A stretch of DNA of 64,000 nt. Source: Sulfobacillus sp. GTDB lineage: Bacteria > Bacillota > Sulfobacillia > Sulfobacillales > Sulfobacillaceae. The translations under genes and the position numbers were made by a program. Location: contig DAIDDL010000005.1 in assembly GCA_027309085.1 (NCBI GenBank), positions 62,001-126,000 on the forward strand. The letters run 5' to 3'. The number at the start of each line of letters is the position of its first letter. The stretch's first letter is position 1. Positions 49,621 to 58,976 of the stretch are shown piece by piece. The notes under the pieces are model-generated. The model had not been told where the DNA came from. It saw nothing but the letters and a program-made list of their open reading frames with translations, and made no database searches.

Positions 49621-50017
49621 GATCGGGGTCGCTGCCGCGGTGAAAAATCATCTCGGCGAGTTTCTGGCGGTGCGCCGCGGTCACGCTCCCGAAGAAGGAC
49701 GGTGGGCTCTGCCGGGAGGGCACCTGGAATGGGGAGAGTCGCTGGCGGATGCTGTGCGCCGCGAGGTGTATGAAGAAGTGCATATAGATATTGTGCCTGG
49801 CCCGCTGTTGCACGTCGCCGAAATCATAATGCCCTCCGCTCATTTTATTGTTCTGGATTTTGCGGCGGAGATAAAGGGCAGCGAATCCCTCCGTCCCGAT
49901 TCGGACGCGGCGGAAGCCCGGTGGGTTTCGCCTCATGATCTCGGCCAGTTTTCATGGGCGGCCGGGATGCCGGTGTTTTTTCAGGATGCCAAGGTTCGGT
50001 CTTATTTATGCCTATGA
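49604..50017 (+). CDS. Nudix hydrolase
   Basis: 137 residues. The Nudix box GGHLEWGESLADAVRREVYEEV fits the Gx5Ex7REuxEExGu pattern except that the last glycine is replaced (EEVHIDI). The opening VAAAVKNHLGEFLAVRRGHAPEEGRWALPGG resembles ADP-ribose/nucleotide-sugar or 8-oxo-dGTP type members; the substrate is undetermined. ATG 49604 is preferred for conserved length; ATG 49589 is also in frame. Its stop overlaps the TPR gene start by four bases. Confidence 0.88.
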   Translation: MPDSPKIGVAAAVKNHLGEFLAVRRGHAPEEGRWALPGGHLEWGESLADAVRREVYEEVHIDIVPGPLLHVAEIIMPSAHFIVLDFAAEIKGSESLRPDSDAAEARWVSPHDLGQFSWAAGMPVFFQDAKVRSYLCL

Positions 50018-50799
50018 CGCGCACGCTGTGGCTGGCGGGGCTGACGGTGGCCCTGTGCACCTTGACCGGATGCGGATCAGCAGACTACCTGCTCCCTGCA
50101 GGCTCACAGCCGGGCAGCGCCCAAGTGGCGGCTGACCAGCAGGCCGTTGACCAAAGGTACAGCGCTGTCCAGTTTAATCTGGAGAGGGCAATCACCACGG
50201 AAGAGAGCGCGCTGGTCAAGGATCCTGGCTGGGCTGACGGCTACAGTCGGCTGGCGCAGCTGTTTTGGGATGCTAACGAACCGGCTGCCGCCCTCGCGGA
50301 GGCGCACAGAGCCTGCGACCTGGCTCCCCACTCTGTTGTTGACTGGAACAACCTGGGCCAAATGGCTTTCAGCATGCACCGCTGGGCGACGGCAGAGTCC
50401 GCCTACAAAGCCAGCCTGGAGCAAAACCCGGCCGGCTGGCAGGCAGATGTCGGGCTAGGGCAATTGGATCTCGCCCGCCACCATCCTACAGCTGCCCAAA
50501 GTGAGGCGCAGGCGGCTTTGGCTAGCGGCGGCCCGCAAGGGCCGATTTATGCCCTGTACGGACAGATCGAGCAGAACTCAGGCAATTGGAACGCCGCCGC
50601 CAGCTACTACCGCAATGCCATCGCCGCGAATCCCCAGTGGTGGCAGGGATACTACGACATGGGTGTGGTGGATGTGCACTGGGGCGAGATATCCGAGGCG
50701 GAAAGCAATATCCGCCAGGCGCTGCGTGATAGTCCACAGAGTTCTGCGCCGTGGATGCTCCTGCAGTCTCTGCCCCAGACTATCAGTGCCCAGCCTTGA
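50014..50799 (+). CDS. TPR-repeat lipoprotein
   Basis: 261 residues. Lipoprotein signal MTRTLWLAGLTVALCTLTGC (lipobox LTGC, C20), a linker, and four to five tetratricopeptide repeats from about residue 65 (for example WNNLGQMAFSMHRWATAES and YALYGQIEQNSGNWNAAASYY). TPRs mediate protein-protein contacts. ATG 50014 overlaps the Nudix stop; ATG 50008 is equally possible. Followed after 40 bases by hflX. Confidence 0.8.
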   Translation: MTRTLWLAGLTVALCTLTGCGSADYLLPAGSQPGSAQVAADQQAVDQRYSAVQFNLERAITTEESALVKDPGWADGYSRLAQLFWDANEPAAALAEAHRACDLAPHSVVDWNNLGQMAFSMHRWATAESAYKASLEQNPAGWQADVGLGQLDLARHHPTAAQSEAQAALASGGPQGPIYALYGQIEQNSGNWNAAASYYRNAIAANPQWWQGYYDMGVVDVHWGEISEAESNIRQALRDSPQSSAPWMLLQSLPQTISAQP

Positions 50800-50839
50800 G
50801 ACGGACCCGTTGATGATACACATGTCTGGGGGGGAACTT

Positions 50840-52093
50840 ATGATCAGCGCCGAACGTGTAATTCTTGTGGGAACGGCTGAAAAAGGGGAGAGCGCCAGAC
50901 GCCGCGGCCTGCAGGAACTGGACGAACTGGCTCTTTTGGTAGAGCAGGCTGGGGGAGCCGTGGTTTATAAATATCTGCAAGCCCGCGACAATCCGGAGGC
51001 AGGTCTGGGACCGGGCGCGCTGCAGGATCTGGCCGGAAAAGTGGCGGAATTCGACAGTCCGCTCGTGGTGTCTAATGACGACTTAGCTCCGTCCAGACTG
51101 CACCACTGGGCCCGGACACTGGGAGAAGGCACACGCCTAATCGACCGGACTCAGGTCATTCTGGATATCTTTGCCCAGCGTGCCCTTTCCCGGGAGGGAC
51201 GCATTCAAGTCGAGTTGGCCCAATTGCAGTATTTATTGCCACGCCTGCGCTACACCGGAAGTGCCCCGTCCCGGTCTGGCGCGGGCATAGGAACCCGCGG
51301 TCCGGGTGAAACCCACCTGGAAATGGACCGCCGCAAGATCCGCAGCCGCATAAAGGCGCTGGAAGAGTCTATTGCCGGCCTAGCGCGGGAGCGGTCAGCC
51401 CGGCGCCGGCGGCGGCAGCACCACCGCGTGCCCCTTCTTACCTTGGTGGGCTATACCAATGTGGGCAAGTCGACGCTGTTTGAACGCCTGACGCGCCGGG
51501 CCCAGCTTGCCCAGGACGCGCTGTTTGTCACCCTCGACCCGAGTGTGCACCGGATTCTGATTCCCGAAACCGGCCCAGCACTGCTGACCGACACGGTGGG
51601 ATTTGTGGAACGGCTGCCGCATACGCTCGTGGCCGCCTTTCGCGCCACCCTGGACGAAGTGGTCCAAGCGGATGTGCTGTTGGAAATTCTGGATGCTTCA
51701 ACTCCGACGCTGGACCAGCAGCAGGAGGCTATCGAGCAGGTGCTGGCTGAAATAGGCGCCGACCATATCAAACGCGTAAAAATCTATAATCAGTGGGACA
51801 AATTGCCGCAGGACGCTTTGAAGCCCCAGGACGGGGTCTGCGTGTCGGCCCGGTTTGATCCCGACTTTCGGGATTTGTACACCGCCATCGGCCGTGCGCT
51901 GGAGGACTTCTTTACGGACCAGTGGATTTTTGTGCCGTGGGAAGATGCCGCAGTGTGGCAGCGGATCTATCAGGACGTGATTATTATCTCGCGCCATGAT
52001 ACCGAAGATGGGGCGCGCATGCTGATCAGGGCACCCCGTGCGATGGTGCCCTGGCTGACGAAATTCTCGGACCAGCCGGTGCTGCCTGAATGA
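50840..52093 (+). CDS. hflX: GTPase HflX
   Basis: A ribosome-binding GTPase that rescues or splits stalled 70S ribosomes under stress. 417 residues. The N-terminal HflX domain (VSNDDLAPSRLHHWARTL, LIDRTQVILDIFAQRA), then the glycine-rich SGAGIGTRGPGETHLEMDRR, then the G domain with P-loop GYTNVGKSTLF, DTVGFVERLPHTLV and NQWDKLP for G4. The start at 50840 is five bases after GGGGGGGAA; upstream in-frame text is the TPR gene read in another frame. Confidence 0.93.
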   Translation: MISAERVILVGTAEKGESARRRGLQELDELALLVEQAGGAVVYKYLQARDNPEAGLGPGALQDLAGKVAEFDSPLVVSNDDLAPSRLHHWARTLGEGTRLIDRTQVILDIFAQRALSREGRIQVELAQLQYLLPRLRYTGSAPSRSGAGIGTRGPGETHLEMDRRKIRSRIKALEESIAGLARERSARRRRRQHHRVPLLTLVGYTNVGKSTLFERLTRRAQLAQDALFVTLDPSVHRILIPETGPALLTDTVGFVERLPHTLVAAFRATLDEVVQADVLLEILDASTPTLDQQQEAIEQVLAEIGADHIKRVKIYNQWDKLPQDALKPQDGVCVSARFDPDFRDLYTAIGRALEDFFTDQWIFVPWEDAAVWQRIYQDVIIISRHDTEDGARMLIRAPRAMVPWLTKFSDQPVLPE

Positions 52094-52112
52094 TTGCGGA
52101 GGGCGTGATATA

Positions 52113-53546
52113 TTGAGACAAGAGAACCAGGTCCAAGACCAGAAAGAGGGTGTGCGCATGAAGTCAGCCAAGTTTTACATTAGGACGTATGGGTGCCAGA
52201 TGAACGAACGGGACTCTCAGATCATGGCGGGACAGTTGCAGCAGATGGGCTATGACCGGGCTGATGCCGAGAATGCAGCTGACCTGATTATCATCAATAC
52301 CTGTGCGGTGCGGGGCAGCGCGGAGGAACATGCGTTTGGCTATATCGGCCAGCTAAAGCAGCTGAAGGATGAGCGGCCCGGGTTAAAATTGGCCGTGGCC
52401 GGGTGTATGTCCCAAGAACCCGGCACGGTGGCGTGGCTGAAAAAGCACGCGGCGCATGTGGACTTGGTCTTCGGCACGCACAATCTCCATGAACTGCCCA
52501 AACTGCTGGATGAAGTTGAGCAGCAAGGCGAGATGGTTGTTGATGTCTGGAAAAGCGCGGGAGATATCGTTGAGCAATTGCCTTCGCAACGCGCGGAAGG
52601 CGTTCAGGCGTTCGTGAACATTATCTATGGCTGTGACAAGTTTTGCACCTATTGCATTGTGCCCTTTACCCGGGGGCGGGAAAGGTCCCGCGAAGCTGCG
52701 GCAGTGGTGCAAGAAGTGCAGGCGCTGGCTCGCGAAGGGTACCAGGACATCACTGTTCTCGGCCAGAATGTCAATTCCTACGGGCATGATCTGACTCCTC
52801 CCGCTGACTTGGGAGACCTGCTGGAAGAACTGGAAAAGATTGACGGAGTCCGGTGGCTCCGCTACACGACGTCTCATCCGCGCGATTTTAGTCCCCGTCT
52901 CATCGAGGTGATCGCCGCCAGCCAGAAAATTACACATCATGTGCATCTTCCCGTGCAGGCAGGGTCCAATGCGATCTTGAAGAGGATGAACCGCAAGTAC
53001 ACCAGGGAACACTATCTTGACCTCATTGATCAGGTTAAGCGGTCGATTCCGGACGCCACTTTGACGACCGATATTATTGTCGGGTTTCCCGGTGAGACCG
53101 AAGAAGATTTCGAGCAGACTTTGGACCTTGTCAAGACGGTCCGGTATGATGCCGCTTTTACTTTCCTGTATTCGCCGCGCGAGGGAACACCAGCGGCACG
53201 CTGGGAAGGGCGGGACCCAGTTCCCAACCCAGTCAAGAAGGACCGGCTGAACCGGTTGATGGAGCTGCAGTACCAGATTAGCTGGGAAGCCAACCAGCGG
53301 CTGATCGGCCAGACCGAACTGGTGCTGATCGAGGGACTGAGCAAAAAAAATGCCAATGTGTGGGCCGGCCGCACCCATGCCAACAAAGTCGTGCTGGTGG
53401 CTAGGGACCCCGCGGAGGACCTCATCGACCGGTTTGTTCCGGTGACCATATCCGGTGCAAAAACCTTCTATCTGACAGGACAGGTGGCGGGCAAACCTGT
53501 GTCCGGCCTGTCTCCGCGCCGCCGGGTGGAACTGCCGCTGGTGTGA
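52113..53546 (+). CDS. miaB: tRNA-2-methylthio-N6-dimethylallyladenosine synthase
   Basis: A radical-SAM methylthiotransferase that modifies A37 of tRNAs reading U-starting codons. 477 residues. The N-terminal UPF0004 domain has the first cluster cysteines (C28 in YGCQMNE, C64 in NTCAVR, C98 in AGCMSQ). The radical-SAM CxxxCxxC is CDKFCTYC (C174, C178, C181), and a TRAM domain closes the protein. TTG 52113 has GGAGGG with a nine-base spacer; ATG 52158, with GAGGG seven bases upstream, is an alternative. mutS and mutL, its usual neighbours, are absent. Confidence 0.95.
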   Translation: MRQENQVQDQKEGVRMKSAKFYIRTYGCQMNERDSQIMAGQLQQMGYDRADAENAADLIIINTCAVRGSAEEHAFGYIGQLKQLKDERPGLKLAVAGCMSQEPGTVAWLKKHAAHVDLVFGTHNLHELPKLLDEVEQQGEMVVDVWKSAGDIVEQLPSQRAEGVQAFVNIIYGCDKFCTYCIVPFTRGRERSREAAAVVQEVQALAREGYQDITVLGQNVNSYGHDLTPPADLGDLLEELEKIDGVRWLRYTTSHPRDFSPRLIEVIAASQKITHHVHLPVQAGSNAILKRMNRKYTREHYLDLIDQVKRSIPDATLTTDIIVGFPGETEEDFEQTLDLVKTVRYDAAFTFLYSPREGTPAARWEGRDPVPNPVKKDRLNRLMELQYQISWEANQRLIGQTELVLIEGLSKKNANVWAGRTHANKVVLVARDPAEDLIDRFVPVTISGAKTFYLTGQVAGKPVSGLSPRRRVELPLV

Positions 53547-53669
53547 CGGGACGGGGACATTGGCAGGGCACCCGCAACCGCGGGGCATCTGCTTAATTCC
53601 CTGGTCCTCCGGCGCCGCCTTAGGGCCGCACCACGCGAACCTTCAAGAACCAGGAGGGAATGAGAGCAC

Positions 53670-54815
53670 GTGGCCTCAACTTACAAGCGCCGGTCTCCCG
53701 AGGAAATTCTGGAAGATATCCGCCGGATGAGCCGCGGCCGCCACCGGATATATCTTGGCGCGGCACCTGGCGTTGGCAAGACCTTCACGATGCTGGGCGA
53801 TGCCCACACAGCGAAAGATCAGGGGATCGACGTCGTGATTGGGATTATCGACACGCATGGCCGGGATGAGACAGCCGAGCTGACACGGGGCCTGGAAGAA
53901 GTTCCGCTGGCCAAAGGGACATATAAGGGCCTGGAGGTCGGGGAACTGGATGTGGCTGCAATCATGGCGCGGGGACCGGACGTTGTGCTGGTGGATGAAC
54001 TAGCCCATACCAATGCCGATGAATGCAAAAACCGCAAGCGCTACCAGGATGTCGAGGACCTGCTGGCGGCGGGGGTGAACGTCTGGTCTACTATAAACAT
54101 CCAGCATCTGGAATCGCTGAACGATACGGTGCGCCAGATTACCGGAGTGCGGGTCAGGGAAACCGTCCCTGACTATATCGTGCGGGAAGCCAACGAAATT
54201 CGTTTGGTGGACTTAACTCCGGAGGCCTTGATCGAACGGCTGAAGCGCGGGAAAGTGTACCAGGGCCGTCGCATCGACCAAGCCCTGCAGAACTTTTTCC
54301 GTACCGGCAATATTACGGCGCTGAGGGAATTGGCGTTGCGAGCGGTCGCCGATGACACGGATGACCGCCTGGAGACCTACATGAACCGCCATGCGATAGA
54401 AGGGCCGTGGCCGACGCATGACCGCATCATGGTGGCGGTAACGCCGTCGCCTAATGGTGCCCGCTTGCTGAGGCGCGGTTACCGCATCGCGCAGCGCCTC
54501 AAAGGCGAGTTTTATGTGCTGATCGTCCGTGCGGCTGATGGCAGCTCCTTTTCACCCCAGGACGAGCAGACCCTGGCATCCCACATTAATCTCGCTCGCC
54601 AACTGGGGGCGCAGGTTTTTGAGCTGAGGGAGAACAATGTGCCCCGGGCTATTGTCACCTTCGCCACGGAGCACCATGTCACGGAAATTGTGATGGGAGA
54701 ATCCCTCCGCACGCGCTGGCAGGAGGTGTTCAAAGGGTCGGTCATCAACGAGGTGCTGAGGCAGACGAGCAATATTGACATTTTAGTGGTGGGGCACGAA
54801 AGAGACCACGACTAG
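53670..54815 (+). CDS. KdpD-like N-terminal sensor plus Usp domain, no histidine kinase
   Basis: 381 residues corresponding to the cytoplasmic N-terminal part of the KdpD potassium sensor: Walker A GAAPGVGKT (30-38), VVLVDELAHTN (105-115), VNVWSTINIQHLESLND and YIVREANEIRLVDLTPEAL. Then a universal-stress-protein domain from about 250 ends MGESLRTRWQEVFKGSVINEVLRQT. The transmembrane, dimerisation and kinase parts of KdpD are missing. Stand-alone forms exist in other Gram-positives, and KdpD Usp domains can bind c-di-AMP. No kdpABC is nearby. GTG start after AGGAGGG. Confidence 0.88.
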   Translation: MASTYKRRSPEEILEDIRRMSRGRHRIYLGAAPGVGKTFTMLGDAHTAKDQGIDVVIGIIDTHGRDETAELTRGLEEVPLAKGTYKGLEVGELDVAAIMARGPDVVLVDELAHTNADECKNRKRYQDVEDLLAAGVNVWSTINIQHLESLNDTVRQITGVRVRETVPDYIVREANEIRLVDLTPEALIERLKRGKVYQGRRIDQALQNFFRTGNITALRELALRAVADDTDDRLETYMNRHAIEGPWPTHDRIMVAVTPSPNGARLLRRGYRIAQRLKGEFYVLIVRAADGSSFSPQDEQTLASHINLARQLGAQVFELRENNVPRAIVTFATEHHVTEIVMGESLRTRWQEVFKGSVINEVLRQTSNIDILVVGHERDHD

Positions 54816-54860
54816 AAGAGGTTTCTCCCGTGCCTAAGAGAGTCCGCACTGTGCACAGGG

Positions 54861-56069
54861 TCATGTGATGGAACGGTGCTGCGGCGAGGCTGGCGGGGCC
54901 ATTGCGCTGGCCTTCGCGCCCGTAGGAGCAGGCGCCGATTTTTTGGCGGTGTTGTTCAGGGCCTTGGCCACCCTATTCCACCATTGTGCATCTTCATAAC
55001 CCACTCTCCAGAAGCCTACCCCTCCCAAATGATCTTTTTCCGCCAGTTTGATACGGTCGGCCGCCCCCCGGTCGTTGACAAACCAGAGAGTGTAGGACAC
55101 GCCATGGGAGGTATAATGGTCATAGGCCTCTTTGTTTGTGGGATCCCAAGTATATGCCCCGTATTTGTGCTGGTACATGACTTTCAAAGGAATGGTCGTG
55201 GCCTTGCCCGACCCTGCCTTCCATAGATATCCGTAGTCAGCGATACCCAGATAAAGTTTGGAAGGACTGACCCCAGCCTTTAGGGCCAAGTTGATGCTTT
55301 GCTGCACCCAGGGATAGGGGCTGACGGGGCCTGGCGGGGTCCCGTTGCTGTGCAGGTCATAGGCCATGAGCACCATGCTGCTGACATCGGGAGCCAAAGA
55401 CTTCAGGTCATAGGCGCCAGCCTGGCCAGTGCCCGCGGTCAATGGGACGACAGACATGGAGATAGCTGCGCTCGCTGGCATTTTTGCGTGCAGTTCGTTC
55501 ATAAACATGACGAGAAGAGACCGGTCAGCGGGTTTGAGCTGCTGAAAGTCGATCTGAACTCCTGCATAGTGGTTGGATTTCACCAGCTGTACGATACTAT
55601 CAACGGCCTTGGTGCGCAGTGCGGCGGTGGAGAGCATGCCATCGGTGCCCATGTAGTTGTTGAACAGAGGCATCAGGGGCAGGTGGGCCTCTTTTGCCAG
55701 AGTCGCGGCATTGCCTTCGGGCTTGGCAATGACTGTCCCAGTTGGCGTCACTTCATACCAGAACGGCGAAAGGTACGTGACCAGCGACGGGTGCGCTTTG
55801 ACAAACGTGAAAGGGTCTGGGCTCACGTGTGCCATAGTCTGGTCGTAAAAGGCGATAACCTTGAGGTGAGCGGGACTGGGGGCAGTCTTGGTGCCGCTAG
55901 TCCCCGCCTTTTTGACCGTGGTGGCGGCTTTGTTGGCGGACTTTCTGGTGGCCTGTGTGGCTTTTTTGACGGGAGCTGGTTTTTGCGGCCCTGCAACGAG
56001 CCCGCAGCCCCCGACAAGGATACTGGCTGACCCCAACGTGGTCAGAAGTTTGATGGTGCGCTTTTTCAT
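54861..56069 (-). CDS. Lipoprotein with GH18-like (YaaH/SleL-type) fold lacking the catalytic glutamate
   Basis: 402 residues. Lipobox LVGGC (C22), then an Ala/Lys/Thr-rich linker (31-66), then a chitinase-like barrel starting LKVIAFYDQT. The signature region reads YAGVQIDFQQL (168-178), where spore-cortex GH18 enzymes have D-G-x-N-I-D-F-E. The proton-donating glutamate is Gln176 and the first aspartate is Ala169. SSMVLMAYDLHSNGTPPGPV and GVGFWRVGYEDAQWW are normal barrel-end motifs. Probably a carbohydrate-binding or structural protein, not a hydrolase. Confidence 0.8.
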   Translation of the reverse strand: MKKRTIKLLTTLGSASILVGGCGLVAGPQKPAPVKKATQATRKSANKAATTVKKAGTSGTKTAPSPAHLKVIAFYDQTMAHVSPDPFTFVKAHPSLVTYLSPFWYEVTPTGTVIAKPEGNAATLAKEAHLPLMPLFNNYMGTDGMLSTAALRTKAVDSIVQLVKSNHYAGVQIDFQQLKPADRSLLVMFMNELHAKMPASAAISMSVVPLTAGTGQAGAYDLKSLAPDVSSMVLMAYDLHSNGTPPGPVSPYPWVQQSINLALKAGVSPSKLYLGIADYGYLWKAGSGKATTIPLKVMYQHKYGAYTWDPTNKEAYDHYTSHGVSYTLWFVNDRGAADRIKLAEKDHLGGVGFWRVGYEDAQWWNRVAKALNNTAKKSAPAPTGAKASAMAPPASPQHRSIT

Positions 56070-56194
56070 GCTTTGCCTCCTTTGGCGTGGAACTACTTCT
56101 TGTCCGACGGAACAATTGCAGTCCTATTATGAGCAGGCGCGGATATGGCCATACTGGAATTGTAAGGAGATTTCCATGTGAAAGGCGGGAATGC

Positions 56195-56665
56195 ATGAAG
56201 GCAGGAGTGGCAGGGGCCGTCGCAGGCGTGCTGGCGACTTTGAGTGTGGAAGTGGGCTGGCTCGCCGTCCGGGGAGTCCACATCGCGGTGCCGGCTGCCG
56301 TCGTCACCCAGGTCGTCAGCAAAGAAGTGGCAGGGGTCAGCCATGGTCAGTGGGCGCATCTTAGCGCCTCCCTGGAACGCCGCATGCAGCCCGAACTGGT
56401 GGGATCGGTGGACAAGATCGTCGGCACGGTGCATATTCAGGTAGACGGCCTTAATCTCAATATCGACCGCCGCAACGAACGCCGTCTGCGCGAGCGTCTC
56501 CTGCGGGAAATGACCCAGGCGGTGGGGACTTATTTGGAGCGCAGTGATGGCCACCGCTCGCTTTCAGAACCGCTGGCGAAGACTTTGCTGGCCCATCCCC
56601 AGCAGGTGCAGCTGACTGAGCGCTTGGGCCCTCTCGCTATTCCCGTCACGGTCTCCATCCCCTAA
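56195..56665 (+). CDS. Uncharacterised protein with one N-terminal membrane segment
   Basis: 156 residues. The start MKAGVAGAVAGVLATLSVEVGWLA is a signal anchor; the rest is amphipathic and charged, with the R-rich stretch NIDRRNERRLRERLLREM near the middle. No family recognised. The ribosome site is poor. It lies between the GH18-like lipoprotein (divergent) and the rpsB operon and could belong to either spore or envelope functions. Confidence 0.5.
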   Translation: MKAGVAGAVAGVLATLSVEVGWLAVRGVHIAVPAAVVTQVVSKEVAGVSHGQWAHLSASLERRMQPELVGSVDKIVGTVHIQVDGLNLNIDRRNERRLRERLLREMTQAVGTYLERSDGHRSLSEPLAKTLLAHPQQVQLTERLGPLAIPVTVSIP

Positions 56666-56667
56666 CC

Positions 56668-56696
56668 TTGTAGGTTTACGGCCATTATGCTATAAT
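56668..56696 (+). promoter_or_regulatory. Promoter of the rpsB operon
   Basis: TTGTAG (56668-56673), a 17-base spacer and a perfect TATAAT (56691-56696) preceded by TGC. An 80-90-base leader follows before rpsB. Confidence 0.75.
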
Positions 56697-56787
56697 TCGC
56701 TAGGATTTTTTACCACACACGCTGTCCTTTCCCCTGGTGTGACTGGAAGTGACGGGGCGGCGGAGGATAAACCAGGAGGCATTGAAT

Positions 56788-57504
56788 ATGGCTGTTATTT
56801 CGATGAAACAATTGCTTGAAGCGGGTGTCCATTTCGGGCATCAGACTCGGCGCTGGAACCCTAAGATGAAACCCTACATTTTTACTGAACGAAACGGCAT
56901 CTACATTATCGACTTGCAGAAGACCGTCCGCAAAGTCGATGATGCCTACAATTTTGTTCGACAAGTCGGCGCAAGCGGCGGCCGCATGCTGTTTATTGGC
57001 ACGAAGAAGCAGGCGCAGGAAGCCGTCGCGGAAGAGGCTCAGCGTTCCGGAGATTTTTATGTCAACCAGCGGTGGCTCGGTGGGATGTTGACAAACTTCG
57101 ACACCATCAAGAAGCGCGTCAAGCGGCTGGCAGAATTGAAGGAGCAGGAGACCTCGGGCCAGTGGGACCGGTTGCCGAAAAAAGAAGTCAGCATGCTGAC
57201 GCGGCAAAAGGAAAAGCTCGAAAAGTATTTGGGGGGCATTGAAGGGATGACCCAACTGCCAGCAGCCGTTTACGTGGTGGATCCCCGCAAGGAGCATATT
57301 GCCGTAACTGAGGCGCGCAAACTGGGAATTCCCATTGTCGGCATTGTGGACACCAACTGCGATCCGGACGAAATTGATTATATAATTCCGGGCAATGATG
57401 ACGCAATCCGGGCAGTGCGGCTATTGACAGCCAAGATGGCTGACGCTTTGATTGAGGGACGCCAAGGCGGGGTCACTGAAGAAGAGACTGCCGAAGCCCA
57501 GTAG
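56788..57504 (+). CDS. rpsB: 30S ribosomal protein S2
   Basis: 238 residues, with the invariant opening [20 protein letters not shown] and [29 protein letters not shown] and [32 protein letters not shown] are also diagnostic. A perfect AGGAGG stands eight bases upstream of ATG 56788. First gene of the translation/envelope operon, followed by tsf after 66 bases containing a short hairpin. Confidence 0.98.
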   Translation: MAVISMKQLLEAGVHFGHQTRRWNPKMKPYIFTERNGIYIIDLQKTVRKVDDAYNFVRQVGASGGRMLFIGTKKQAQEAVAEEAQRSGDFYVNQRWLGGMLTNFDTIKKRVKRLAELKEQETSGQWDRLPKKEVSMLTRQKEKLEKYLGGIEGMTQLPAAVYVVDPRKEHIAVTEARKLGIPIVGIVDTNCDPDEIDYIIPGNDDAIRAVRLLTAKMADALIEGRQGGVTEEETAEAQ

Positions 57505-57570
57505 TTTTTGCCAATTCAATGGTACCAGAGGGCGACCGCAAGGTCGCTCTCATTACGAGGAGGATACTCT

Positions 57571-58182
57571 GTGATACCCGCAAGTGAGGTAAAGAAGCTG
57601 CGAGAGAAGACGGGCGCTGGCATGATGGAGTGCAAGAAAGCCCTAGAACAAGCTGAAGGCGACTTCGCCCGGGCGGTTGATATTCTACGCGAGCGTGGCC
57701 TGGCGCAGGCCGCGAAGAAAGCGGGCCGGGATGCCAATGAGGGATTGATTGAGAGTTACATTCACCTTCAAGGGCGCATCGGCGTGATGCTGGAAATCAA
57801 TTGCGAGACAGACTTTGTGGCGAACACCGCGGATTTTCATAATCTGGCGCATGATATCGCGATGCACATTGCAGCCGCCAATCCCCGGTTTGTGAGCCGT
57901 GCGCAGGTGTCCAGCGAAGACATGGAGCACGAGCGGCATGTGCTGATGGCTCAAGCCCAGAATGAAGGGAAGCCTGCCGCCATCGTGGAAAAGATGGTCG
58001 AGGGGCGTCTGGATAAATTTTATAAGGAGATCTGCTTGTTGGATCAGCCTTATGTGAAGAACCCCGACGTGACTATTGACCAATTGCTGAAAGAGCATAT
58101 CGCTCGGCTGGGGGAGCACATCGTTGTCCGCCGCTTCGTGCGTTATGAACGGGGCGAGGAACTACCTGGAGCGCCGGTTTAG
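57571..58182 (+). CDS. tsf: Elongation factor Ts
   Basis: Nucleotide-exchange factor for EF-Tu. 203 residues, the compact form. [25 protein letters not shown] is the conserved UBA-like N-terminus, and [13 protein letters not shown] with [14 protein letters not shown] the core motif. GTG 57571 with GAGGAGGA seven bases upstream; the upstream extension has no homology. Confidence 0.97.
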   Translation: MIPASEVKKLREKTGAGMMECKKALEQAEGDFARAVDILRERGLAQAAKKAGRDANEGLIESYIHLQGRIGVMLEINCETDFVANTADFHNLAHDIAMHIAAANPRFVSRAQVSSEDMEHERHVLMAQAQNEGKPAAIVEKMVEGRLDKFYKEICLLDQPYVKNPDVTIDQLLKEHIARLGEHIVVRRFVRYERGEELPGAPV

Positions 58183-58194
58183 CTGGATGAATGG

Positions 58195-58218
58195 AGAGGG
58201 GCATATTATCGCCCCTCT
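58195..58218 (+). repeat. Intercistronic hairpin between tsf and pyrH
   Basis: AGAGGGGC (58195-58202) and GCCCCTCT (58211-58218), loop of eight bases. No T-run. It sits 27 bases before pyrH and may tune expression of the downstream operon genes. Confidence 0.45.
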
Positions 58219-58244
58219 TATCTTGGTTCAATGGAGGAACTGCA

Positions 58245-58976
58245 ATGGCCGAACTGCCCAAATATCATCGCATTGTTCTCAAACTGTCTGGCGAGGCATT
58301 GGCTGGGACCGCTGGGTACGGAATTGACCCCGTGGTCGTAGACAGTATTGCCCGTCAGATCAAGGACGTGTTAAGTTTAGGTGTGCAGACTGCGGTGGTT
58401 GTCGGCGGGGGCAACATCTGGCGGGGTCTCTCCGGCTCGTCCAAGGGAATGGACCGGGCGACGGCTGACTACATGGGGATGCTGGCTACTGTGATCAACG
58501 CCTTGGCGCTCATGGATGCGCTGGAAAAGCACGGGGTGCCGGTGCGGGTGCAGACCGCCATTGAAATGAAAGAAGTTGCGGAACCATATATCCGGCGGCG
58601 CGCCATTAATCACTTGGATAAAGACCGCGTGGTCATCTTTGCCGCAGGGAACGGCAATCCGTACTTTTCCACCGACACCACGGCCGCTCTCCGGGCCGCC
58701 GAAATTGAGGCCGATGTGATGCTGAAAGCGACGAAAGAGTCTGGGGTTTACGATGCCGATCCGCGCACGAATCCCCATGCCAAGAAACTGGATGAAATTG
58801 GGTATTTGGATATTCTCAAAGAAAACTTGCGGGTGATGGATGCGACGGCAACGTCACTGTGCATGGACAATGATATTCCGATTGTCGTTTTTGACATGAA
58901 CCAGTATGGAAATATACGCAAGGTCGTATTAGGCGAGCCGATTGGAACCTTTGTAAGGAGCGAACATCGTGGTTAA
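58245..58976 (+). CDS. pyrH: UMP kinase
   Basis: Makes UDP from UMP. 243 residues of the amino-acid-kinase superfamily: [43 protein letters not shown] and [19 protein letters not shown] 58245 has ATGGAGG eight bases upstream. Overlaps frr by eight bases. Confidence 0.97.
   Translation: MAELPKYHRIVLKLSGEALAGTAGYGIDPVVVDSIARQIKDVLSLGVQTAVVVGGGNIWRGLSGSSKGMDRATADYMGMLATVINALALMDALEKHGVPVRVQTAIEMKEVAEPYIRRRAINHLDKDRVVIFAAGNGNPYFSTDTTAALRAAEIEADVMLKATKESGVYDADPRTNPHAKKLDEIGYLDILKENLRVMDATATSLCMDNDIPIVVFDMNQYGNIRKVVLGEPIGTFVRSEHRG

Noticed and set aside
52383-53588. A 401-codon minus-strand frame opposite miaB.
   Set aside because: Shadow of miaB; His/Arg/Gln-rich and without recognisable motifs.
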